A stretch of 64,000 nucleotides of DNA from Pleionea mediterranea (GCF_003148745.1 NZ_QGGU01000002.1:372001-436000), one strand, 5' to 3'; numbered from the stretch's first letter, positions 36,987 through 44,536 are shown. The notes: generated by a model from the letters alone, not told the origin. Made by a program: numbers and translations.

Positions 36987-37433
36987 AGTAGTGTCATGAA
37001 ATGTTTAGCTCTTTTAATAACTCTGTCGATAATGGAGCCCTTGTTCGCTGAAGATAACTACATATATTTTTCAGTTGATAGATTTAAGGCTCCATCATAT
37101 TCAATAAAAGCCTCAAATGGTCGAGCAATTGTATTGCGTTATAGTGGAGGTTTGGGTTTATCTGATCCTCAATCTGATTGGTGTGAGGGTAAATATTCAG
37201 AGCATCAGCTTGATATTTTGCTAAAGAGTTTGAGATTGGCTAAGGTACGTAATTGGAAAAGCCGTTATAAAAAAGAAGGAATGAAAGACGGTACTTGGTG
37301 GAAGCTTAAAATCATAAACGGCAACTTCAATTTTTCGTCTTCTGGCAGTAATGAATATCCTGATAACTTTACTGATGTGGTGACTTTAATAAAAACTATT
37401 GAAGAAAGTTTAAATTGTGAGTCACACTCATAA
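36984..37433 (+). CDS. Secreted protein of unknown function (cassette 2)
   Basis: About 149 residues from the ATG in the R' end of the preceding attC, a usual place for cassette starts; an ATG four codons later gives the tidier signal peptide MKCLALLITLSIMEPLFA|ED. The mature protein is polar, rich in Ser/Asn/Lys, with WCEGKYSEHQLDILLKSLR and GTWWKLKIINGNFNFSSSGS. No family recognised; probably a periplasmic or secreted cassette protein. Confidence 0.65.
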   Translation: MSSVMKCLALLITLSIMEPLFAEDNYIYFSVDRFKAPSYSIKASNGRAIVLRYSGGLGLSDPQSDWCEGKYSEHQLDILLKSLRLAKVRNWKSRYKKEGMKDGTWWKLKIINGNFNFSSSGSNEYPDNFTDVVTLIKTIEESLNCESHS

Positions 37434-37478
37434 CAAGAAAAGATTGCGGATTTGCAACCGCAACTTTAGGCATTAAGT
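37428..37478 (+). other. attC site 2
   Basis: Left CATAACAAGAAAAGATTGCGG pairs with the right CCGCAACTTTAGGCATTAAG across a short loop. It overlaps the stop of cassette 2. Confidence 0.7.
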
Positions 37479-37491
37479 GAGCAAAGCCAGT

Positions 37492-37884
37492 ATGGAAACA
37501 GATGTGAAAAATTTAAGTATAGTGTTTCCTGATGAAGGATTAACAACAGGATGTGATGTTTCTGATCTGGGCAATGGTTTATATAGATTGGTAGAACACC
37601 CTATTATGGCCGAAAGTGCAATGTATGGAGATACAATACTTGCAGAGTTAGAATCTCAAGAACAAATTAGATTTAAAAAAGTAGCTGAAAAATCATCATA
37701 CAAAATGTTGGATTATGTTTTACCAAAAGAACTGATTGAAAGTCAGGAATTCTTAGAACTGAAAAATAATCTCACAAAACGAAATATTTTCTGGCAGCAA
37801 GACTTTGGTGGTTGTTTTATGTGTTTTTTAACTCAAGATGAAGAGTCGGAAATTAGAAATGAAATTGAACGTAAAATTACTTAA
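37492..37884 (+). CDS. DUF4265-like protein (cassette 3)
   Basis: 130 residues from the ATG (a GTG five codons earlier is also open). The sequence YRLVEHPIMAESAMYGDTILAE...FKKVAEKSSYKMLDYVLPKEL resembles DUF4265-type proteins (YRLLNSPFF...YGD motifs), but I give this only as a resemblance. The C-terminal QQDFGGCFMCFL... is notable for three cysteine-like positions. Cytoplasmic, no signal peptide. Confidence 0.6.
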   Translation: METDVKNLSIVFPDEGLTTGCDVSDLGNGLYRLVEHPIMAESAMYGDTILAELESQEQIRFKKVAEKSSYKMLDYVLPKELIESQEFLELKNNLTKRNIFWQQDFGGCFMCFLTQDEESEIRNEIERKIT

Positions 37885-37935
37885 CAAAACGTACCAGGCA
37901 ACTTCGTTCCTCAGTGCCTGTACTTTGCGTTAAGT
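37879..37935 (+). other. attC site 3
   Basis: R'' is ACTTAAC and R' is GTTAAGT, both fitting RYYYAAC and GTTRRRY. Between them GTACCAGGCA pairs with TGCCTGTAC. Confidence 0.88.
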
Positions 37936-37948
37936 GTAGGTAGAGGAA

Positions 37949-38254
37949 ATGGCATTCGATTTATACTTGGGAAAGGAACGAGCATTTATAGACCATCATG
38001 AAGAAGGTATCTTTAGTGCTATCAATGATGAATCTCGTTACCCGAAACTAAATTGGCTCTGGGAAGAATTCTACAACGGCCCGTTAATTCAGCCTCATTA
38101 GGCAAATGACTTAGTGCATGAACTGTTGAGCTTGCGATCTGAGATGTCAGAGAAGAACGAATCGAAGCATTTAGTCTCCGTAATTGACCGGCTGTTACCA
38201 TTCTTTAGCAAAGCATATAAAGAGGATGAACAAATTAGGTGCAGCAGTGACTAA
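37949..38254 (+). pseudogene. Broken cassette gene with an in-frame TAG (cassette 4)
   Basis: From ATG with GAGGAAATG context, the frame is open for 102 codons except for TAG at codon 51 (38099-38101). Before and after that codon it codes normal protein sequence: MAFDLYLGKERAFIDHHEEG... and, past the stop, ANDLVHELLSLRSEMSEK...VIDRLLPFF. The whole frame has the size and position of a cassette gene between attC sites 3 and 4, and a single C-to-T change from CAG would explain the stop. Either a decayed cassette or a suppressed codon; I favour decay. The family is unknown to me. Confidence 0.7.
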
Positions 38255-38260
38255 ATCCAC

Positions 38261-38326
38261 ACTTAACAAGAAACAGCTGAAAGAACAGCACAAAAGACGT
38301 GCCTTCTTCAGTGTGAAGCGTTAGGC
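38261..38326 (+). other. attC site 4
   Basis: R'' ACTTAAC at 38261-38267 and R' GTTAGGC at 38320-38326 both fit the consensus. The inner arms AGAAACAGCTGAAAG and CTTCTTCAGTGTG pair imperfectly. Confidence 0.82.
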
Positions 38327-38339
38327 CCAAGGGGGAATC

Positions 38340-38822
38340 GTGAAGAGAAACATAGTAACTAAAGAAGAAATCGAAGATAACCAAGGATTAAACAAAACAC
38401 ATTTTCTTAATGAAAACGCTCGTCGCAATAATAAGTCCTTGGGTGATCTGGTGGGTATAACCGGTTTTGGGTTTCATATTATAGAAATTGAACCAGGCAA
38501 GGAAAGTTCGCAGATGCATGCGCATCACTTTGAAGATGAATGCGTGTATGTCTTAGACGGTGAGGCGACAGCCTATGTTGGTGAAGATGTTTACTCACTC
38601 AAAGCAGGTGATTATATTGGTTATCCCGCAGGTGGTGAGGCGCATAATATTTTGAACTCTGGCAGTGCAACCTTAAAGTGTATTGTTGTTGGGCAAAGGC
38701 TAGAGCATGATGTAATAGATTATCCTAAATTGGGTAAAAGACTCTTCCAAAATAAAGGAATGCCATTTAACTTGGTTAGCGAGAATCAAATTGAGGAGCC
38801 CGAATTGGGCAAAAAGGCCTAA
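38340..38822 (+). CDS. Cupin-domain protein (cassette 5)
   Basis: 160 residues from a GTG after GGGGGAATC. A single cupin: metal-site motif 1 is G..SSQMHAHHFEDECVYVLDGE (His, His, Glu) and motif 2 is GDYIGYPAGGEAHNILNSG (His). Two histidines and a glutamate are correctly placed, so it should bind a metal. Substrate unknown. Ends at GCCTAAC, the left arm of attC site 5. Confidence 0.8.
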   Translation: MKRNIVTKEEIEDNQGLNKTHFLNENARRNNKSLGDLVGITGFGFHIIEIEPGKESSQMHAHHFEDECVYVLDGEATAYVGEDVYSLKAGDYIGYPAGGEAHNILNSGSATLKCIVVGQRLEHDVIDYPKLGKRLFQNKGMPFNLVSENQIEEPELGKKA

Positions 38823-38876
38823 CAAAAACGTGAACCCGACCATCACTACGCGCGCAATTTCGCGTTCTGCTAGTTA
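38817..38876 (+). other. attC site 5, damaged
   Basis: The left core GCCTAAC is intact, but the right arm does not pair with it; only an inner CGCGCG...TTTCGCG is palindromic before TAGTTAAA. The rest may have been lost when the adjacent transposase remnant arrived or decayed. Confidence 0.45.
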
Positions 38877-38883
38877 AAAAAAA

Positions 38884-38930
38884 GTTAAAAAGGAAGAAAA
38901 GTTAAAAAAGAAAAGTTAAAAAGGACAGCC
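38884..38930. repeat. GTTAAAAA-type short repeats
   Basis: Three units starting GTTAAAAA at 38884, 38901 and 38915, of 17, 14 and 16 bp, AG-rich. The third supplies the stop of the transposase fragment. Confidence 0.6.
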
Positions 38931-39266
38931 ATCACTTAAAAACGTTGCATCACGTTTATCCGTTTTAATTTTATCGCCAGGCTTTTTGGGGATAAGTGAA
39001 GGAGCAACAACAAAGCAGCAATGACCTAAGCTAGTCAGTAATCGGTAAACCCAGTACCCACATGGTCCTGCCTCATAAACAAAATGAAGTGTCGCATTGG
39101 GGAATTTAGATTGCATTTGCTTTGCTAATTTTTTAATTGCTGGCTTAGTTGTTTTGATTCGCCCAAAGTGTTGAACAATGGCATCTCTTTGGTACTCTGA
39201 ATAGGCTACTTCGGTAAATTCTTTGTGAGTATCCATGCCAATAAAAGTTATGGTATCGTTGTTCAT
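38916..39266 (-). pseudogene. IS110-family transposase, N-terminal remnant
   Basis: 116 residues. The DEDD-type N-terminal domain is clear: FIGMDTHKEFTEVAYSE (first Asp), HFVYEAGPCGYWVYRLL (Glu) and KIKTDKRDA (Asp-Arg-Asp end). After that the sequence stops within a few residues, while full transposases of this family have about 300-350. The remaining C-terminal domain with the active serine is absent, so it is a dead fragment. It sits in an attC of a cassette array, the site preferred by the IS1111-attC group of this family. The ends of the element are not resolved. Confidence 0.75.
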
Positions 39267-39406
39267 GCTAGCCTCCGTTATATGGTTTTGAACGCATATA
39301 TTATGGCACTGGCTTTACGCTAACCCACGAAAAAGGGGGCTAGCACTAATTAAAGGAAAGGCTCCAGTGGGAGTCATTATGTCTATACGAAAATTGAGTC
39401 TAAATC

Positions 39407-39976
39407 ATGGCGACAGATTTAAGAAAAAGATACCAAATCACAGTGACGTTGAATGACGTAAAACCATTGATTTGGAGGCGGGTGCTCATACCAAGCTCAG
39501 TGCAGTTGGACGCGTTACACGCGACACTACAACTGGCATTGGGGTGGACGAATAGCCATTTGCATCAATTTCTGATTTCAGGAAAAAGATACGGTATTCC
39601 AGACCCCGATTTTGATGACGGGGTAATTGAAGAGTCTGGGATAAGAATCGAGCAACTCCTTAAAAAGGAAAAACAGTCGCTGATTTACGAGTACGATTTT
39701 GGCGACGGTTGGGAACACAAAATTGAGCTTGAAGCGATTCTGCCTTTTGAAGCTTCTGATCAACTCCCAATTTGTATTGATGGCAGCCGTAGTTGTCCTC
39801 CAGAAGATGTTGGCGGGCCTTGGGGGTATATGGATTTCTTAACGAGGTTCAAAGATACCTCTCACCCTGAGCATGAAGAGACCATTGAATGGGTAGGTGA
39901 ATACTTTCACCCCGAAAGCTTCGATATTGATGAGGTTAATGGGCTTCTAGCGGAGTACGTGCAGCCACGCGTATAA
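39407..39976 (+). CDS. pRiA4b ORF-3-like protein (cassette 6)
   Basis: 189 residues matching the family with signatures RYQITVTLNDVKPLIWRRV, ALHATLQLALGWTNSHLHQF, YEYDFGDGWEHKIELE and ...FDIDEVNG at the end. Common on plasmids and in integron cassettes; biochemical role unknown. The gene begins with ATG 140 bp after the transposase remnant, without a complete attC upstream. Confidence 0.85.
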   Translation: MATDLRKRYQITVTLNDVKPLIWRRVLIPSSVQLDALHATLQLALGWTNSHLHQFLISGKRYGIPDPDFDDGVIEESGIRIEQLLKKEKQSLIYEYDFGDGWEHKIELEAILPFEASDQLPICIDGSRSCPPEDVGGPWGYMDFLTRFKDTSHPEHEETIEWVGEYFHPESFDIDEVNGLLAEYVQPRV

Positions 39977-40076
39977 CCAGTAGTTGCAGTACGTTCCGGC
40001 CCTGGCGGGCCTCCACCGGACCGGTTTTCCGGCGCGGTTGCGCCTCCAAACCGGCCGCTGAACATTGGCGTTAGCT
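39971..40076 (+). other. attC site 6
   Basis: About 106 bp, from GTATAAC to GTTAGCT, with a GC-rich palindromic core (CCGGTTTTCCGGCGCGGTT...AACCGGCC). This is longer than the others in the array and has higher G+C, suggesting a different origin. Confidence 0.75.
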
Positions 40077-40092
40077 TTAAGAGGATAATAAG

Positions 40093-41532
40093 TTGAAGAA
40101 TATAGTTAAAGTCATTCCACTTGTGCTTCTATGCTTTTTGGTCAGAGCAAATGAGCAAGATGTTGCTGGTCAGCTTGATGCGTTTATCGTTGAAATGGAA
40201 AAGCAGGCTATTTTCAGCGGTTCAATAGCTGTCATCGAAAATGGTGAGAACATTTTTAGTAAGTCTGTTGGATATGCTGATGCTTCTAAAGCAAAACCTG
40301 TTGAAAAATATGCAGTTTTTAATATTGGTTCTATATCGAAGGGCTTCACTGCAATGTCGATCTTGCTGCTGGTCGAGGACAATAAGCTACAGCTGGAAAA
40401 CTCTCTATCCACCTACTTCCCTGAGCTGCCAAACTGGGCTGAGAAGATTACAATTAGCCATTTGCTGAGTCATTCCTCAGGCTTGCCTGCTAATGGATAT
40501 CAGCCTGATTTGGACAATACTAAAATTATTCCTGAATTAAGGACGGTGACTGAGATCGAGTTTCAGCCCGGAGAAGATACGCTTTATGGCAGTTATGGGT
40601 ATCAGCTTTTAGCAATGGTTGTTGAAAGAATAACTGAGCAACCATTTGGAGCCTTCGTTCAAGACAGAATTTTCGTGCCATTGAATATGAAGTATAGCTA
40701 TGTACTAGGAACTGAACCACGGACGACGGCACAGCTTGCCATCGGATACGAATTTGGGCGGGGAAACGTGCCGCAAGACTTCACAACCGGTGCCAGTAAT
40801 GTCTATTCAAATGTAAGTGACTTGCTGAAATGGGAGCGCGCGCTGTCTAACAATGCTCTGGTAAAGCAAGCGACTTTACAACAGGCATTAACGCCATCTA
40901 AATGTTGGGGAAATGATTGCCGATTAAATGCCGATTTTGGTATTGGTGTGTACAAAAACGATGAGCTTTGGGGGATTCATCATCATGGTGGATTTGGCGG
41001 TTATCAATCCATGTTGTATCGATTTCCCGAAAAGAACAGGGCCATAGTTTTTACTGCAAATAACGGGTTAGAACTTCAGTACAACGATATTCGATTTACG
41101 CTGATATCTATTTTGGATGGTGAAAGTCCGGCTTATCCAAAGAAAGATGCTCATATTATGTATTACGACGTGTTAATGAATAAGGGATTAGACGAGGCAA
41201 AATCTGCTTATATATCAATGCGAAAGAAGTCTGACATTTATGATGTAAATGAGAAAGACATAAACTCCATTGGTTACTTTTTGCTTGGTAACAACCACGC
41301 TGAATTAGCAGTCGAAACCTTTAAGTTTTGTTCTGAACAGTTCCCTGATTCCGCTAATATCTGGGATAGCTATGGCGAAGCCTTAGAAACAGCTAAGGAT
41401 ATAAAAGGAGCTCGTCATGCCTATGAAAAAGCATTGAAGCTAGCTACAGCGAACCAGAATGAAAAGCTTGCTGCAAGTATTAAGAAGAATCTGCAGAGAG
41501 TAAACGCATTGACGGAATTAACTGAAAGCTAA
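40093..41532 (+). CDS. Beta-lactamase-like serine hydrolase with TPR tail (cassette 7)
   Basis: 479 residues from a TTG. A signal peptide (ending VRA|NE), then a serine hydrolase domain of the class C/penicillin-binding type: SISKGF gives the SxxK site, YGSYGY the Tyr region, and HHHGGFGGY the H/KxG motif. The last about 110 residues (ALKLATANQNEKLAASI and earlier) resemble TPR helices. Periplasmic. Activity could be peptidase or esterase rather than resistance; a 1.4-kb gene is large for a cassette. Confidence 0.8.
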   Translation: MKNIVKVIPLVLLCFLVRANEQDVAGQLDAFIVEMEKQAIFSGSIAVIENGENIFSKSVGYADASKAKPVEKYAVFNIGSISKGFTAMSILLLVEDNKLQLENSLSTYFPELPNWAEKITISHLLSHSSGLPANGYQPDLDNTKIIPELRTVTEIEFQPGEDTLYGSYGYQLLAMVVERITEQPFGAFVQDRIFVPLNMKYSYVLGTEPRTTAQLAIGYEFGRGNVPQDFTTGASNVYSNVSDLLKWERALSNNALVKQATLQQALTPSKCWGNDCRLNADFGIGVYKNDELWGIHHHGGFGGYQSMLYRFPEKNRAIVFTANNGLELQYNDIRFTLISILDGESPAYPKKDAHIMYYDVLMNKGLDEAKSAYISMRKKSDIYDVNEKDINSIGYFLLGNNHAELAVETFKFCSEQFPDSANIWDSYGEALETAKDIKGARHAYEKALKLATANQNEKLAASIKKNLQRVNALTELTES

Positions 41533-41585
41533 CAAGGCCAGGCAAGCGACGGCAAACAGCAGCGTGCCTGCTGGCAGCATTAGCT
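41527..41585 (+). other. attC site 7
   Basis: Left AACAAGGCCAGGCAAGC pairs with right GCGTGCCTGCTGGCAGCATT. The core ends differ slightly from consensus. Confidence 0.75.
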
Positions 41586-41599
41586 ATACAAGGATAGTT

Positions 41600-42058
41600 A
41601 TGAGAAAGCTTCTAGTTTTATTTTATATAATCACTACTAGTGTTTATGCATCCCAAAAAGAATCTTTAGCTATTGGAAAGTGGTCTTGTGATCCCTACAC
41701 CATTAATACTGTCGCTGAGGGATTTTCTCTTGATGTTACACATATTGTAGAATATAGAAGTGATGGTACCTCAACTGATATTCATACATTTAAAATTCGC
41801 GGGTTTGAAGACACAATGTGGTTCAAAGTTGCTTATAGCGGCCCTTGGAAAATTGAGAACAATGTCCTAATTGAAGGTTTGGAGTCAACATTAATAATTG
41901 ATGCTTCAATTCCTGAACTTATGCATTCAGAAGAAATGCTAGAAGCTGTAAGTTTTGAAGAAAAAGAGTTTATATCCGATATTTTAGATTTAACTAAGTC
42001 TAAATTTACAACCAAAGACAGGGAATTAGATGAATCAGGCACCTGTATTAAAGTATAG
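41600..42058 (+). CDS. Secreted protein of unknown function (cassette 8)
   Basis: 152 residues from the ATG giving the signal peptide MRKLLVLFYIITTSVYA|SQ. An upstream in-frame start exists but would add a polar start inside attC. The mature protein has two cysteines (WSCDP, GTCIKV), which may form a disulphide bond, and strand-rich patterns. No family recognised. Confidence 0.65.
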   Translation: MRKLLVLFYIITTSVYASQKESLAIGKWSCDPYTINTVAEGFSLDVTHIVEYRSDGTSTDIHTFKIRGFEDTMWFKVAYSGPWKIENNVLIEGLESTLIIDASIPELMHSEEMLEAVSFEEKEFISDILDLTKSKFTTKDRELDESGTCIKV

Positions 42059-42156
42059 CTAACAAGCTGTTCAAGGCGGGACTGCTAAAGTTTGGCTCGG
42101 TTGCTTCGCTACACATTTTAGCCAAACATTATCAGTCTCTTAACAGGGCGTTAAAT
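42057..42156 (+). other. attC site 8
   Basis: Long, about 100 bp: left arm AACAAGCTGTTCAAGGCGGGACTG... and AAAGTTTGGCT pair with AGCCAAACATT...CAGTCTCTTAACAGGGCGTT at the right. R' (GTTAAAT) overlaps the stop of the reversed ccdB gene. Confidence 0.78.
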
Positions 42157-42468
42157 GCCAGTAATCGCGAGATCTATGGACGAAACAATCTCGTCGCGTA
42201 GGTGTGATAACGTGCCCACTGGATCTCTCAAAGATTTTCTACTCATAGATGCGATTTGAGGTATCAAAATTAATAGGTTCTGACCTTCAAACTCTACTCT
42301 AGGGGTTAGGCCTTTAAGTTCTTCGTTTTTAAAATTTACTGCATCCCCAAGTGGTACAACTATCCTAGTTGAAATATCTTCAATCAGACTATGTTGTATA
42401 TCCAAAATGTATGGGTAAGCTCGTCGTGATTGTTTGCTTGGATTTTCGTATACATCAAACTGAGCCAC
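42151..42468 (-). CDS. ccdB: Toxin CcdB
   Basis: 105 residues. The MAQFDVYENPSKQSRRAYPYILDIQ start and the pattern RIVVPL, ending AITGI, follow plasmid CcdB (ending WGI). CcdB poisons DNA gyrase. The start is a GTG sharing one base with the ccdA stop (TAGTG), so translation is coupled. The gene is on the minus strand, opposite to the other cassettes, as toxin-antitoxin cassettes commonly are. Whether the Trp/Gly/Ile gyrase-contact residues at the tail keep toxicity is unclear, since the Trp is replaced by Thr. Confidence 0.88.
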   Translation of the reverse strand: MAQFDVYENPSKQSRRAYPYILDIQHSLIEDISTRIVVPLGDAVNFKNEELKGLTPRVEFEGQNLLILIPQIASMSRKSLRDPVGTLSHLRDEIVSSIDLAITGI

Positions 42469-42713
42469 TAAAAGTCCCTATGCTCTTCAGAAAAAAGCCC
42501 ATTTTCTTCAACAAATTCATTGTATATTTTTATCGCACGCTTATTATCTTTGGCCCATTTTTCAGCTTCTCTTTCTGCAAGCTTAGACTTTAAAGCTTGC
42601 TCTAAGGTCGCAGAGAGGTTAATGTTCAAGGCCTTAGCTTTTTTAAGTAAGTCACTGTTTAGGCTTAGGTTTGTTGGCTTTTTTGGGGCCTCAAGGTTAT
42701 ATAATGTTCGCAT
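42468..42713 (-). CDS. ccdA: Antitoxin CcdA
   Basis: 81 residues. N-terminal ribbon-helix-helix DNA-binding part (PTNLSLNSDLLKKAKALNINLSATLEQAL) and a disordered tail ending GLFSEEHRDF, close to the CcdA ending ...ADENRDW that binds CcdB. The first ATG is at 42711-42713. An inverted repeat lies just upstream, probably the autoregulatory operator. Confidence 0.9.
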   Translation of the reverse strand: MRTLYNLEAPKKPTNLSLNSDLLKKAKALNINLSATLEQALKSKLAEREAEKWAKDNKRAIKIYNEFVEENGLFSEEHRDF

Positions 42714-42724
42714 ATTATCACCAC

Positions 42725-42752
42725 AGTTATGCGTATAGATATGCGCATAACT
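42725..42752. promoter_or_regulatory. Palindromic operator candidate of ccdA-ccdB
   Basis: A perfect 9-bp inverted repeat AGTTATGCG / CGCATAACT with a 10-nt spacer, 12 bp upstream of the antitoxin start. This fits autoregulation by a ribbon-helix-helix antitoxin. Confidence 0.6.
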
Positions 42753-42764
42753 ATAGCGTCAAGC

Positions 42765-42821
42765 ATTAAACAAATCAAGGCAGTATACGCGAAGAGCGCG
42801 AAACTGCTTGAGGCGTTAGTT
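42765..42821 (+). other. attC site 9
   Basis: ATTAAACAAATCAAGGCAGT on the left pairs with ACTGCTTGAGGCGTTAGTT on the right around a GCGAAGAGCGC loop. Confidence 0.85.
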
Positions 42822-42837
42822 TCAAAAGGGACATGAT

Positions 42838-43386
42838 TTGAAGTTTTCGAAATTAAATGAGAACAACCAACCCGCAGTATTTGAATATGGAAATAATTTC
42901 TATAAAGAGCCATTAACATCAGGCTACCGACTAACTATTGGTCCAAGCAAACATCATATTAATCTCATGGATGCACTTGCGTCGTCCTGGAAGTCTGAGA
43001 AGTATTATGCCCTCTATGTTTCACTAATCTCGCATATTGGAATGGAGCAAGGGCGATATCAGTCACCAGTAATGGCAGACTATGAGGACTTGAGATTGTT
43101 TATGTATACATTTCAAGAGTTCTTGGAAGGGGACGGAAGGCATCACATATGGATTGCTTCACCTGAAGGAACTCTTGTATATGATCAACACAATGTCATA
43201 TTTGCATATGGTAATTTAGATAAATATTCAGAGATCTTATTAGGCAGCGGGTTAACTGAAAAAGAATTTCGCTTTCCTGTGCCACACATGCACTCTTATA
43301 ACTCAGAATACACTAATACAGAATCAGAGTTGTTCGAGTATTGGAATTGGAGCCATTCTCCTTTACAGGATGGCGATGAATACTGA
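42838..43386 (+). CDS. Protein of unknown function (cassette 9)
   Basis: 182 residues. The start is a TTG, as the nearby ATG at 42833 is followed by a stop. Cytoplasmic, rich in aromatic residues and Glu; short motifs include HIWIASPEGTLVYDQHN and VPHMHSYNSEYTNTESELFEYWNWSHSP. No family recognised. Sits between attC sites 9 and 10. Confidence 0.65.
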   Translation: MKFSKLNENNQPAVFEYGNNFYKEPLTSGYRLTIGPSKHHINLMDALASSWKSEKYYALYVSLISHIGMEQGRYQSPVMADYEDLRLFMYTFQEFLEGDGRHHIWIASPEGTLVYDQHNVIFAYGNLDKYSEILLGSGLTEKEFRFPVPHMHSYNSEYTNTESELFEYWNWSHSPLQDGDEY

Positions 43387-43446
43387 AACTAACAATCACA
43401 AGCAGTCGACGCGGAAAAGCCCGCGCAACTGCTGCAAGCGTTAGGG
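43387..43446 (+). other. attC site 10
   Basis: AACTAACAATCACAAGCAGT with CGACGCGG on the left pairs with CCGCGCAACTGCTGCAAGCGTTAGGG on the right. Confidence 0.88.
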
Positions 43447-43463
43447 CTCCCTGAGACACGAGC

Positions 43464-44081
43464 ATGGAAGAACTTAAAACCAGAACCACAGACTATCTCG
43501 CTTCGGTCGGTATCGAAGTACCTTCGCATCTTCCGACGATTGAGGAGATGGATGAGGTAACGCCAAGAAGTGCACAAGACGTAGCTGGAAGACTCAGCGC
43601 TCTTGCGTATGTCATTGGGCTGGGTTTCGGGGCAAAAGGCAGCGATCTTTCGGAGCAGCTTCAAAAATACGATCTGGTGCCCTTCGTAAGCGAACGCGAG
43701 AAAAGTTTGTTTAGCGAGGAGGTCATTGATGACCAAGACAAAGTAGATATGTCTTGGCAAACGGAATGTGCCCAAGCTTTAGCGTGGTGTATTGGCCTTG
43801 TTGAGCTCGACCACTTCCAGCACTGTGATGATGACTTAGCCCAAAAGATACCATTCAAAACAGATCCCAGTGATTTCATCCGAAGTGCAAAGCTACGTCC
43901 GATTGCCGAAATTCAAGAACAATCAGACCTTCTGTATAGAATGCACTGGTATTCGAGAAACTGCCGACTTACCGGGCGAGATTGCGATCTAAGCGAAAGC
44001 ATAATCTCGGAACGGCGAAAAGCCATTGATTGGGTTTACGGTGTTGAGGAGGACTGGGATGAAGTGCCAATGGATACCTAG
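43464..44081 (+). CDS. DUF4272-domain protein (cassette 10)
   Basis: 205 residues. The C-terminal part carries the pattern IQEQSDLLYRMHWYSRNCRL...SESIISERRKAIDWVYG..EDWDEVPMDT; the DLLYRLHWA-like helix and the ending WDxVPxDT are characteristic of DUF4272. Cytoplasmic, helical. Role unknown. Last cassette gene of the array. Confidence 0.8.
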   Translation: MEELKTRTTDYLASVGIEVPSHLPTIEEMDEVTPRSAQDVAGRLSALAYVIGLGFGAKGSDLSEQLQKYDLVPFVSEREKSLFSEEVIDDQDKVDMSWQTECAQALAWCIGLVELDHFQHCDDDLAQKIPFKTDPSDFIRSAKLRPIAEIQEQSDLLYRMHWYSRNCRLTGRDCDLSESIISERRKAIDWVYGVEEDWDEVPMDT

Positions 44082-44165
44082 CCCTAACAATCGCAGGCAC
44101 GGCGACGGCTTTTCCACTGCGGCTTCGCCTCCATTCCAAAGCCGCGCATGCTGCGGACGTTCATG
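44082..44165 (+). other. attC site 11
   Basis: CCCTAACAATCGCAGGCACGGC... pairs with GCATGCTGCGGACGTTC; GGCTTTTCC with the GGCTTCGCC...AAAGCC central stems. R' is degenerate (GTTCATG). It marks the right end of the array. Confidence 0.75.
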
Positions 44166-44270
44166 TCCGCTTATGGCCGAAACCTGAAACGTAAATTGTA
44201 CTATTAGATCAAGTTCTACTTTCTAAAGTGTGTACAAATAATTACCGTATTAAACACCACCCTAAAGAAC

Positions 44271-44510
44271 TTAGCGGTTTTTGTACTGCCGATACTCAAC
44301 ACTGGTAATGGGTTTGAGTTTGGTCAGGTCTTGATCGGCGTAGGGTTTTGCCCAACGCCGCTTTTGAATTCGAATAATAACAAGGTGTTTTTGCCGTTCG
44401 GATAATCGGTTCCAGTTGGCTATTTCATCCATGTGTCGGTAGCAGCCGACACAAACATCCTGCTGGTTCAGTTTGCAAGTGGAGCGACAAGGTGAGCGGA
44501 CAGCGTTCAT
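44271..44510 (-). CDS. DUF1289-type small Cys-rich protein
   Basis: 79 residues from the ATG (the frame is open upstream but adds unrelated residues). The family signature SPCRSTCKL...VCVGCYRHMDEIANWNRLSERQK has four cysteines in a C-x3-C...C-x2-C arrangement that may bind metal or an Fe-S cluster. Function unknown. Lies on the core side of the array and begins 26 bp after the SH3-domain gene. Confidence 0.88.
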   Translation of the reverse strand: MNAVRSPCRSTCKLNQQDVCVGCYRHMDEIANWNRLSERQKHLVIIRIQKRRWAKPYADQDLTKLKPITSVEYRQYKNR

Positions 44511-44536
44511 AGTATGATTGGTTTTAAAAACCTGAT

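Larger units (their letters stand above)
36693..44170 (+). mobile_element. Integron cassette array without integrase (CALIN-type)
   Basis: About 7.5 kb of short single-gene units, each followed by an imperfect palindrome bounded by xxxTAAC on the left and (G)xGTTAxxx on the right, as in attC sites. About ten such sites occur at intervals of 0.4-1.6 kb. The genes are unrelated to each other, mostly of unknown function, and have composition and codon use unlike the flanking core genes. Most run in one direction; the ccdA-ccdB pair is reversed, as is usual in integron arrays. No tyrosine recombinase (IntI) is visible, so it fits a cluster of attC sites lacking an integrase, or the distal part of a larger integron. 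Confidence 0.85.

Noticed and set aside
36266-44270. Integron integrase or attI site beside the array
   Set aside because: No tyrosine recombinase frame on either strand; no clear primary recombination site. The array is therefore called integrase-less within this window.
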